Shown here: piece by piece, positions 19,770 to 27,197 of the stretch
Position numbering within the stretch: the stretch's first letter is position 1
Layout of the letters: each line of letters opens with the position of its first letter
Assembly: GCA_003280915.1 (NCBI GenBank)
Contig: QCDL01000011.1
Location: forward strand, 1 to 46,155
Source: Prochlorococcus sp. AG-355-I04
GTDB taxonomy: Bacteria > Cyanobacteriota > Cyanobacteriia > PCC-6307 > Cyanobiaceae
Reading direction: 5' to 3'
DNA: 46,155 bases
The notes under the pieces: model-generated
Database searches by the model: none
Seen by the model: only the letters and a program-made list of their open reading frames with translations
Told to the model about the DNA's origin: nothing
Made by a program: the position numbers and the translations under genes

Positions 19770-20963
19770 ATGCAATATCGTAGATTTGGTAGAACCAATC
19801 TGAAGATTCCTGTTTTATCTTTAGGTGGTATGAGATTTCAAAAAAGTTGGGATCAATTAGATTTTTCTGAGGTTTCATGTGAAGAACAAAATAAAGTAGA
19901 AAATATATTAGATCTTGCAACACAGCATGGTTTAAGTCATGTAGAAACTGCCAAGTACTATGGAACTTCTGAAGTGCAATTAGGAATGTGTTTTAAGAAT
20001 ACTGAGAAAATCCCAAATATAATCCAAACAAAGATTCCACCAAATAATGATCCGAAAATTTTTGAGCGAGATGTATTATCTAGTTTTGAAAAATTGAAAG
20101 TTAAAAAAATTGATTTGTTAGCAATACATGGTATTAATACTGCTGAACATTTACATCAGGCTATTCGAGATGGAGGTTGCATTGATATTTTGAGGAATTT
20201 TCAAAAAGAAAATTTAATTGGATCTATTGGATTTTCAACCCATGGGAAATCTTCACTTATTGAAAAGGCCATATCAACAAACTTATTTGATTATGTAAAT
20301 TTGCATTGGTATTTCATTAATCAGGAAAATACGAAGGTTATTAATTTAGCCAATAAGCATGATCTTGGGGTTTTCATAATAAGTCCCACTGATAAAGGGG
20401 GACATCTTCATACTCCCTCAAGAAAAATGTTGGAATTTTGTAAACCACTTCATCCTATAGTTTTTAATGATCTTTTTTGCTTAAGAAATCAAAATGTCCA
20501 TACTTTGAGTGTGGGCATTGCAAAAGAGACAGATTTTGCTCTGCATTTAGAAGCTGTCTCGTTGTTATCAGAATCTGAGAAGTATGTGCCTAAGATAATT
20601 AACAAATTAATGCAGGAATCTATTAATTCCTTAGGTTTAGAGTGGCATCAAAATTGGAATAGAAATTTACCAAGTTGGGAATATACACCGGGAAATATTA
20701 ATATTCCTGTTCTGATTTGGCTTTCAAATTTAATTGATTGGTTGGGTATGGAAGGATATGCAAGAGCTAGATATCAATTGCTTGGTAATGGAAGCCACTG
20801 GTTCCCAGGATTAAACGCAAATTTATTAGATGTAGATGTTTCTGAAGGACAATTATTGAAAGTATTAGAAGGTCATATAAATCCAAAAAAAGTTATAAAA
20901 AAATTGAGAAATTTAAAAGAAAAGTTTGGAGATAAGAACGTTAAAAGATTATCAAGAAAATAA
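19770..20963 (+). CDS. Aldo/keto reductase family protein
   Basis: A TIM-barrel aldo/keto reductase, 397 residues. The N terminus M-Q-Y-R-R-F-G-R-T-N-L-K-I-P is typical. The usual catalytic tetrad appears as Glu59 (in place of Asp, in E-T-A-K-Y-Y-G), Tyr64, Lys88 and His120. Relatives in COG1453 often carry a C-terminal ferredoxin domain; this protein has no CxxC pair in its C-terminal third (about residues 280-397), which is helical with Trp-rich segments. It lies 10 bases after the [4Fe-4S] ferredoxin. Substrate unknown. Confidence 0.87.
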   Translation: MQYRRFGRTNLKIPVLSLGGMRFQKSWDQLDFSEVSCEEQNKVENILDLATQHGLSHVETAKYYGTSEVQLGMCFKNTEKIPNIIQTKIPPNNDPKIFERDVLSSFEKLKVKKIDLLAIHGINTAEHLHQAIRDGGCIDILRNFQKENLIGSIGFSTHGKSSLIEKAISTNLFDYVNLHWYFINQENTKVINLANKHDLGVFIISPTDKGGHLHTPSRKMLEFCKPLHPIVFNDLFCLRNQNVHTLSVGIAKETDFALHLEAVSLLSESEKYVPKIINKLMQESINSLGLEWHQNWNRNLPSWEYTPGNINIPVLIWLSNLIDWLGMEGYARARYQLLGNGSHWFPGLNANLLDVDVSEGQLLKVLEGHINPKKVIKKLRNLKEKFGDKNVKRLSRK

Positions 20964-20965
20964 TT

Positions 20966-21706
20966 TCATAATGGATTTTTTTCAGGTTTGCCAACTTTTC
21001 TTGGGTAAATTTTAGGACAAAAATTCTTTGGTTGAATAAGAATAATATTTCGGGTGCCTTTATTTCTTGGTAATTGTATCTCTTTTTTATCTTTAACTTT
21101 CCCTTCTAATATTTCTAAAGTTTTATCTAGATTTTTGCTTTCTTCATTCGTCCATTTGCCACAATATAAAACTCCAAAGCCCTCTCTTTTTAACATTGGC
21201 AGAATATATTCTGAAACTGTTGATGGATTACTAACTGCTCTAGTTGTTGCAATATTAAAATTATTTCTCATTGACGATTGGTGGGCCAAATTCTCAACGC
21301 GATCATTGATTACATGAATATTGTTTTTGAAATTGATCTGTTCAACTAAAAATTTTATTGCATCTGTTTTCTTTTTCAAAGAATCAATTAGGTATATCTC
21401 AGAATTAGGATGAGTTATTGCATAAGCTAAACCTGGGAAGCCACAGCCTGATCCAATATCTAAAAATTTTTTATTATCAAAATTAATATTCGTGAAAGCT
21501 TTGAATGGCCAAATGCTGTCAAAAACTTGAGATACCCAATAATCATCCCCATCAGTTAATCTTGTGAGATTGATCTTATTATTTAATTCTTTAATTTTAA
21601 TTTGTAACTCTTGAAATAAATTTATTTCTTCTTCAGTTATTAAGGAAAGAATTTCTTCTGGAATGTGTTGTTTTTTCATTTCGTTATAAATATGAATTTT
21701 AACCAT
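20966..21706 (-). CDS. rsmG: 16S rRNA (guanine(527)-N(7))-methyltransferase RsmG
   Basis: A SAM-dependent methyltransferase that modifies G527 of 16S rRNA. Seen: the N-terminal L-N-L-T-R-L/N motif, here K-I-N-L-T-R-L-T-D, the SAM motif F-L-D-I-G-S-G-C-G-F-P-G-L near residues 80-92, the A-T-T-R-A-V-S-N motif and the G-T-R-N-I-I-L-I near the C terminus. 246 residues. ATG at 21706; an internal ATG at codon 10 is an alternative start because the first residues are not conserved. Only two bases separate its stop from that of the convergent aldo/keto reductase. Confidence 0.93.
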   Translation of the reverse strand: MVKIHIYNEMKKQHIPEEILSLITEEEINLFQELQIKIKELNNKINLTRLTDGDDYWVSQVFDSIWPFKAFTNINFDNKKFLDIGSGCGFPGLAYAITHPNSEIYLIDSLKKKTDAIKFLVEQINFKNNIHVINDRVENLAHQSSMRNNFNIATTRAVSNPSTVSEYILPMLKREGFGVLYCGKWTNEESKNLDKTLEILEGKVKDKKEIQLPRNKGTRNIILIQPKNFCPKIYPRKVGKPEKNPL

Positions 21707-21768
21707 CCATTAAATACATTCTATTTAGTATAAATTTATTAGAATTACAATATTAATAAAAGATTATT

Positions 21769-22209
21769 TTGAAAGGGGAAACTTCCTATTACAAAATTTT
21801 AGGTGTAAATGAAAATGCATCCAATCATGAATTAAGAAAGGCATTTTGTAAACTTTCTATTGAGTTGCATCCCGATACAACTTCATTAGAAATAGACGTT
21901 GCTAAAAGAAAATTTCAAGAAGTTCTTGAAGCTTATGAACATTTAAATAATAGTAATTTAAGGAAAATATATGATGACAAACTAAAAGAAAACTCTAGAA
22001 GTGAAAATAATACTAACGTTATAAATAATTTAGTAATCGATTCTAATAATCAAAATTTAATAGGAAATAGAAGACCTTTTTCGAATGGGGAATTGTTTTC
22101 GTTGTTTCTTTTAATTATCATAATTTCTATAAGTTTAATTTGTTCAATTTTTATTGCTTCTTTTACAGGAAAAGAATTAGAGACAATACCGCTTTGGCTA
22201 ATTAAATAA
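21769..22209 (+). CDS. J-domain protein with C-terminal membrane segment
   Basis: A 146-residue DnaJ-type protein. The J domain (about residues 5-68) has Y-Y-K-I-L-G-V and the invariant His-Pro-Asp loop, followed by F-Q-E-V-L-E-A-Y-E-H-L-N. It would stimulate an Hsp70. An Asn-rich linker leads to one hydrophobic helix near residues 108-130, so it is probably a membrane-tethered Hsp70 recruiter. Start TTG at 21769. DUF3143 follows after 15 bases, a pairing seen in cyanobacteria. Which membrane and client it serves is unknown. Confidence 0.9.
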   Translation: MKGETSYYKILGVNENASNHELRKAFCKLSIELHPDTTSLEIDVAKRKFQEVLEAYEHLNNSNLRKIYDDKLKENSRSENNTNVINNLVIDSNNQNLIGNRRPFSNGELFSLFLLIIIISISLICSIFIASFTGKELETIPLWLIK

Positions 22210-22224
22210 TTTTTTAAAAAGTCT

Positions 22225-22482
22225 GTGAATCCCTCTAAAAAACCTATCAATCAAAATTCACTGCAATCATTGGAATTGTGGCTAACTGATTTAGGTGCTG
22301 TGAAGGATATTAATAATCCATCTAAATGGTATCTGTTACTTTCAAATTGGAATGCAACTATTATTTTTGAACAAGAAGATTTAAGTGTTATATGGGAAAG
22401 TGAAGGACAAGAAACTAAAAGATTATTTTCCTATTGCATTAATAGAGAAGATGTGGAAAATGCAATACTGCAGGGACCTTAA
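22225..22482 (+). CDS. DUF3143 protein
   Basis: An 85-residue protein of the cyanobacterial DUF3143 family, recognised by the L-x-x-L-E-L-W-L-x-x-L-G-A core, the W-x-L-x-x-x-x-W-x-A-x-I-x-x-E central part and the R-L-F-S-Y-x-x-x-R-E-D-V-E-x-A-I-L-x-G-P end. The GTG start at 22225 places it 15 bases behind the J-domain gene. It ends eight bases from the bioA stop on the other strand. No function is known to me. Confidence 0.85.
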   Translation: MNPSKKPINQNSLQSLELWLTDLGAVKDINNPSKWYLLLSNWNATIIFEQEDLSVIWESEGQETKRLFSYCINREDVENAILQGP

Positions 22483-22490
22483 ATTTCTAT

Positions 22491-23792
22491 CTAAAGATTT
22501 TCTAAGATTTGCCTTATTATCCAGTAACTTTTTTCTAATTGATCATCGGTTATGCAGAGAGGTGGCAAAAGATAAATAACATTCCCGAGGGGTCTAATAA
22601 ATAAACCTTGCTCCATTGCAAGACTCTTTATTTCTTTCCCAATATTATTGAAATAACCTTTTTTGTTCCCAGTATCTAAATCGAAGGCAGCAATTGTGCC
22701 GGATACCCTTATTTTTTTTATATAGGGTAAGTTTTGAAATTTAATTAAGTGAGATAAATGTTTTTCTTCAAATGAAAGGTATTTGAGTGGTTCTTTTTCT
22801 AATAAATCAAGGCTAGCGTTTGCCGCAGCACAACCTAAAGGATTAGCAGTAAAACTATGTCCATGCCAAAAAGTTTTTCTTGGGGAATCATCAATAAAAG
22901 ATTGAAAAATTTTTTCTTTACATAAAGTTATTCCCATTGGTAAAAATCCACCAGTTAAGCCTTTTGAAATACTTATTAAATCGGGAACGATTTTTGCCTT
23001 TTGAAAAGCAAAAAGACTTCCACATCTTCCAAACCCAGTCAAAACTTCATCGGCAATTAACAAAGAATTATTATTGTTTATAATTTCTGAAACTTTTTTT
23101 ATAAACTGAGGCCTAACCATATTCATTCCTCCTGCTCCTTGAACAAGTGGCTCTAGGATTACTGCAACTGTGGGAGTTTTAAGTAGAGTTTCTAATTTTT
23201 GGATCGCCTCATTTTCTTTATTTTCTACTTCTTCATCGTTCATCCAAGTTGAAGGCCAGGGAACTCTTCTAACTGGGAACATAAGATTATCGAAATTCTC
23301 ATTAAAAATATTTCTTTCACCTAAAGCCATTGCTCCAAATGTATCGCCATGATAGGCGCCATCAAAAGCCACTATTTGAGTTCTTATCTCTCCTCTATTT
23401 TGCCATGATTGGAAGGCAATTTTTAAAGCGACTTCCACTGCAGTAGAACCGTTATCAGAAAAGAATAATCTTTCTAGTTTTGTTAATTCACTAAGTCTTT
23501 CCGCCAATTTTTTTGCCTGTGGATGTAAAAAATCAGCAAATATAACTTGCTCAAGTTTCTTTGATTGACTAAAAATGGCATCCGCAATGTATTGGTTGCT
23601 ATGTCCATGAAGAGTTACCCACCAACTACTGATTGCATCTATTAGCTCTTTTTTAGGATTTTTAGTAAATAGAAGCGCATCTTGACCATGAGTTACTTCT
23701 ATTTGCGGTTTGCTGTTATTGATTTGTGTAAAAGGCGGCCAAATATTTGGGTGCCAATCTTGATTTGGAGTTTTTGAATCCAAAGATTTCAT
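22491..23792 (-). CDS. bioA: Adenosylmethionine-8-amino-7-oxononanoate aminotransferase
   Basis: A PLP-dependent class-III transaminase that converts 7-keto-8-aminopelargonate (KAPA) to 7,8-diaminopelargonate using SAM as amino donor. The pyridoxal lysine is in I-S-I-S-K-G-L-T-G-G-F-L-P-M. Other marks are the W-P-P-F-T-Q near the N terminus, F-F-S-D-N-G-S-T-A-V-E-V-A-L-K, and H-G-H-S-F-T-A-N-P-L. 433 residues. It is the last gene of the biotin operon, and its ATG directly abuts the bioD stop (TAAATG). Confidence 0.97.
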   Translation of the reverse strand: MKSLDSKTPNQDWHPNIWPPFTQINNSKPQIEVTHGQDALLFTKNPKKELIDAISSWWVTLHGHSNQYIADAIFSQSKKLEQVIFADFLHPQAKKLAERLSELTKLERLFFSDNGSTAVEVALKIAFQSWQNRGEIRTQIVAFDGAYHGDTFGAMALGERNIFNENFDNLMFPVRRVPWPSTWMNDEEVENKENEAIQKLETLLKTPTVAVILEPLVQGAGGMNMVRPQFIKKVSEIINNNNSLLIADEVLTGFGRCGSLFAFQKAKIVPDLISISKGLTGGFLPMGITLCKEKIFQSFIDDSPRKTFWHGHSFTANPLGCAAANASLDLLEKEPLKYLSFEEKHLSHLIKFQNLPYIKKIRVSGTIAAFDLDTGNKKGYFNNIGKEIKSLAMEQGLFIRPLGNVIYLLPPLCITDDQLEKSYWIIRQILENL

Positions 23793-24458
23793 TTAATTTA
23801 TTTTTGAGTTTAAAAGTGAGATCAACTTATTCTTGATGTCTAGTTCTTTCCATAGTATATCTAAATTGTTTGAGTCCATTTTTTCGATGTAAGGAAATTC
23901 AGCAATTAATGGAACACCACTAAACTCAACTAGAGTTCTTGGATTATCTAGGTGTTTTTCACCATTGACTACTAAACCTAAAATCTCAATATTTCTTCGT
24001 TTTAAGGCCTCAATACTAAGCAGGGTATGGTTCAGTGTGCCAAGTGAGCTCTTACATACAAGTATTACCGGAAGATTCCATTGTTTTATTTGATCTATTT
24101 GCAAAAAATTGCGTGTTATTGGAACCATTACTCCACCTGCAGTTTCTACAATTAATGAGCCTTGCACTTTTGGCAATCTCAACTTTTCAAAGTTAATAGT
24201 TTTTTGATCTATTTCAGCAGCCCAATGAGGAGATAGCGGTTTCGTAAAGACATAGGCTTCTTTGATGATTTTCTCTTTATTTAATTGTGCGAGTTTTTCA
24301 ACAGTTTGACTATCAGTTTGCGATTCAATACCGCTTTGAATAGGCTTCCAATAAAAGGAATTTAATCCTTTAACAAAAAAAGAGCTTATTAAAGTTTTTC
24401 CAATATCAGTATCTGTTCCACAAATTATAAATTTTAAAAAACTATCCTGAATTCTCAT
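23793..24458 (-). CDS. bioD: Dethiobiotin synthetase
   Basis: ATP-dependent closure of the ureido ring from diaminopelargonate and CO2. The P-loop is G-T-D-T-D-I-G-K-T at residues 14-22, and the E-T-A-G-G-V-M-V-P substrate loop is present. 221 residues, normal for the family. It overlaps bioC by four bases (ATGA) and abuts bioA, so the operon is translated as a coupled series. Product passes to BioB, which is not in this window. Confidence 0.95.
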   Translation of the reverse strand: MRIQDSFLKFIICGTDTDIGKTLISSFFVKGLNSFYWKPIQSGIESQTDSQTVEKLAQLNKEKIIKEAYVFTKPLSPHWAAEIDQKTINFEKLRLPKVQGSLIVETAGGVMVPITRNFLQIDQIKQWNLPVILVCKSSLGTLNHTLLSIEALKRRNIEILGLVVNGEKHLDNPRTLVEFSGVPLIAEFPYIEKMDSNNLDILWKELDIKNKLISLLNSKIN

Positions 24459-25225
24459 AATTTTTTTATGATTTGAATCTCAATTTGCCATGAAAGGTTA
24501 ACTGTATTATTGTAATTCTTTGGCCAAAACTTTTGAATTTTTTTAAACTCCTTCACTGTTTTGTGTTTACAATTTGTTGATTGCGCCCCTACATTTTTAA
24601 TGCTTCTAAAAAGTTTATATACATCTTCAAAATTTTCAAGATAATCAAACTTTTCTGAATAATGAATTTCAGTTGATTTGAAATCTTTTAATAATTCTTT
24701 AGAGCAAAGGAAATTAAGACCACTATATTCAATATCAATTTTTCTACAAGTATCTTTCCATTCAGGAAAACAATTTTTTGTTGGATAAGAAATGATTAAA
24801 AAACCTCCAGATTTTAATTTACTAAACCAATTTTTTATTATCTTTTCTGGCTTGTTTAACCAATGGATGCAAAAGTTAGATGTTAATAGAGAACAGTTAT
24901 TGATTTCAGGAGGTAAATAATTATTCAAATCCCATAAAATTGTTTTACTAGATAATTTATTCTCAAGAAGCATTTTTTTGCTGAAATCTATTCTGACTAC
25001 TTTTTGGGAAGAAAAATTTTTTTCTATTTCATCAGCTAATATTCCTGGTCCTGATCCTAGATCTATCCATTCACCTTTTTTTTGGGGATTTAATTCTTTG
25101 ATAAGTTGAACAATCTTTTTTGCAAAAAATTTCTGAATATTTGAATGCTCTAAATACCGATATGCAGCATCATTGAAATTATTTTTTATTTTCTCAGTCC
25201 ACTTTTTACTATCCATTTTCTTCAT
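24455..25225 (-). CDS. bioC: Malonyl-ACP O-methyltransferase
   Basis: A class-I SAM methyltransferase that methylates malonyl-ACP to disguise it for fatty-acid elongation to the pimelate moiety. The SAM-binding motif W-I-D-L-G-S-G-P-G-I-L-A is clear, as is an N-terminal F-N-D-A-A-x-x-Y-x-x-x-S-x-I-Q block typical of BioC. 256 residues. Two near starts exist (25225, and codon 4); the first overlaps bioK by 17 bases. Assignment relies on the motifs together with the operon context. Confidence 0.88.
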   Translation of the reverse strand: MKKMDSKKWTEKIKNNFNDAAYRYLEHSNIQKFFAKKIVQLIKELNPQKKGEWIDLGSGPGILADEIEKNFSSQKVVRIDFSKKMLLENKLSSKTILWDLNNYLPPEINNCSLLTSNFCIHWLNKPEKIIKNWFSKLKSGGFLIISYPTKNCFPEWKDTCRKIDIEYSGLNFLCSKELLKDFKSTEIHYSEKFDYLENFEDVYKLFRSIKNVGAQSTNCKHKTVKEFKKIQKFWPKNYNNTVNLSWQIEIQIIKKL

Positions 25226-25922
25226 TAAGAGTATTTAGTAAGATCTCGTATAAATTTAGATTATTCAAGCAATGACCTTGCTGAGCTAATTTAATTAAAA
25301 TTGGATTCCTATCAAGAATTTTATTTAAGGAATCTAAGAAGTTATTATTTGATTCGTTGTCTAGAATTAAATCATTTTCTGATTTTATAAAAATAATTTT
25401 GCAATCTTTTCTTAAAAATAATGGAATATTTCTATTGATGTAAAGTTGTTTTAAATCACCCAAAAGAAGATTTTTATTTAAGCTCTCTAAACTTTTATAA
25501 AAGATATTTTTAAAACTATTATTCATATGATTTGGCATAAATGATCTATGTATAAATTCTTTCAACATATCCCTAGTTTCATCTTTTATGATTTTTGTTT
25601 CCATTCTTTTTAGAGACTTCAAAATAAAGTTTCTCTTATTACTTAAAGGAAGAAAATTATTAAAAGAATTTATAAGAACAATATGAGTTGCTTCTTTTAA
25701 GATTTTTTTTTGCATTAAATGAAAACCAAATGAATGGCATAAAGTCATTCTGATTTCTTTTTTAGATTCGCTTTTAATCCATTTTGCTTGATAATTATTT
25801 GTTGAAAAATAGCCTCTTTCATTATCTTGCCAATGCCAATTATTTTTTAAAAAATCAACTTTATAGTCATCCCAGAAATATTTATTTAGTCCCCACCCAT
25901 GTTGAGTAATAATTTGTTTCAT
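25209..25922 (-). CDS. bioK: Pimeloyl-ACP methyl ester carboxylesterase, BioK-type
   Basis: An alpha/beta-hydrolase in the slot used by BioK in marine Synechococcus and Prochlorococcus, where it cleaves the methyl ester of pimeloyl-ACP (the BioH/BioG step). Visible elements are the oxyanion H-G-W-G at residues 8-11, a nucleophile Ser64 in C-H-S-F-G (the usual leading Gly is Cys), a likely Asp184 in S-E-N-D, and His217 in Q-G-H-C. The protein is divergent and AT-biased. It overlaps bioF by four bases (ATGA) and bioC by 17. Function follows from triad and context. Confidence 0.82.
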   Translation of the reverse strand: MKQIITQHGWGLNKYFWDDYKVDFLKNNWHWQDNERGYFSTNNYQAKWIKSESKKEIRMTLCHSFGFHLMQKKILKEATHIVLINSFNNFLPLSNKRNFILKSLKRMETKIIKDETRDMLKEFIHRSFMPNHMNNSFKNIFYKSLESLNKNLLLGDLKQLYINRNIPLFLRKDCKIIFIKSENDLILDNESNNNFLDSLNKILDRNPILIKLAQQGHCLNNLNLYEILLNTLNEENG

Positions 25923-27058
25923 TTAAACTCTTTTAATACTGCAATGAAATTTTTTAGCAGATTCAAATCTAAGTTTCTTCGTATTGTTATTCTGATTCTT
26001 GATTGCCCAACTGGAACAGTAGGAGGTCTTATCGCAATTGCTAAAAACCCATTTTCCTCAAGATATTTTTGTAGATAAATTGCCTTCTCTTCTTGGCCAA
26101 CAATAATTGATAAAATGTGAGAATCTCCCTGAATTGGAAAACTAAAATTTTTAATAATTTCATCTTTCCATATCTTCGCAGAAGATAACAACTCATTACC
26201 CCATTCTTTATTTTCTAAAATTTTTTTTAAACCTTCTAGTGCTCCAGCGGCTAAAGATGGTGCAAGAGCGGTTGTGTACCTAAATGCACCACTTGTTTGG
26301 ATAAGATACTCACCAATTTCTGAATTGGAGGCTATGAATGCTCCACCGCTTCCAAATGCTTTTCCAAAAGTTCCAGTAATAATAGTTATATCTGAACGGA
26401 AATTAAAACTTAAACCCCTGCCTTCAGGGCCCAAGATCCCAATTGCATGGGCTTCGTCAACTAATAATTGAACACTATTTTTGTTGCAAATTTCCGTTAT
26501 TTCTTTTAGCGGAGCAATTGATCCCTCCATGCTATAAAGAGATTCAACAACAACTAAAATTGAATTTTTTGCGGGGTTAGACTTAATAATTTTACCTTCT
26601 AAATCTTTTAAATTATTGTGTGAAAATCGAACTAGTTTAGCTTGAGCGGCTTTGACTCCAACCAATAAAGAGTTATGGATTAATTTATCTGCTATTACAA
26701 TACTATTTCTGTTTGCTAAAGTCTGGATAGCGGCTATATTTGCTTGAAATCCGCTTGGGAAAAGTAATACTTTATCTCGATCAAGCCACTTGGAAAGTTC
26801 TGTTTCTAATAATTTATGTATTGGTCTTGAACCTGTAATAAACCTAGAGCTTCCTGAACCAATACCTTCTAATATGCTTGTTTCGTAAGCAGCTTTTATT
26901 AAATCCTTGTCCCTACTTAGTCCAAAATAATCATTACTGCATAAGTCTATAAGTTTTTTATTTTGCGAATTTAAACTTAGAAGTTCGAATGATTTTTTAC
27001 CTAAAGAAAATGTTTTTAATTTACGGATTCTATTTTTTGAGATTTTTATTTTTTTCAT
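25919..27058 (-). CDS. bioF: 8-amino-7-oxononanoate synthase
   Basis: A PLP enzyme that condenses pimeloyl-ACP (or CoA) with L-alanine to KAPA. The pyridoxal lysine is in G-T-F-G-K-A-F-G-S-G-G-A-F, and the N-terminal D-L-C-S-N-D-Y-F-G-L-S and G-S-G-S-S-R-F-I-T-G motifs are complete. 379 residues. It is the first gene of the operon bioF-bioK-bioC-bioD-bioA. Upstream lies a 139-base divergent spacer shared with the helicase gene, which contains a palindrome at 27143-27154. Confidence 0.97.
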   Translation of the reverse strand: MKKIKISKNRIRKLKTFSLGKKSFELLSLNSQNKKLIDLCSNDYFGLSRDKDLIKAAYETSILEGIGSGSSRFITGSRPIHKLLETELSKWLDRDKVLLFPSGFQANIAAIQTLANRNSIVIADKLIHNSLLVGVKAAQAKLVRFSHNNLKDLEGKIIKSNPAKNSILVVVESLYSMEGSIAPLKEITEICNKNSVQLLVDEAHAIGILGPEGRGLSFNFRSDITIITGTFGKAFGSGGAFIASNSEIGEYLIQTSGAFRYTTALAPSLAAGALEGLKKILENKEWGNELLSSAKIWKDEIIKNFSFPIQGDSHILSIIVGQEEKAIYLQKYLEENGFLAIAIRPPTVPVGQSRIRITIRRNLDLNLLKNFIAVLKEFK

Positions 27059-27142
27059 TTTGGCAAAATAAAATTTAGTGGATTTAATTAAAAAGATTTA
27101 GATTTACTATTAAAGTTTGCAAGGTATTTTTTGTTTATTAAT

Positions 27143-27154
27143 ATCTATATAGAT
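27143..27154. promoter_or_regulatory. 12-base palindrome between bioF and the helicase
   Basis: ATCTATATAGAT is a perfect palindrome located in the only intergenic space upstream of both divergent genes. Its symmetry would suit a dimeric repressor, but in such AT-rich DNA short palindromes also arise by chance. No regulator can be named. Confidence 0.25.
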
Positions 27155-27197
27155 CATATATTAAGAAGTTAACTCATCCTCTCTTCAATCACAATTA

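Noticed and set aside
20941-20990. Terminator between the aldo/keto reductase and rsmG
   Set aside because: Only four- to five-base AT stems are possible; a T-run alone is common in this genome.
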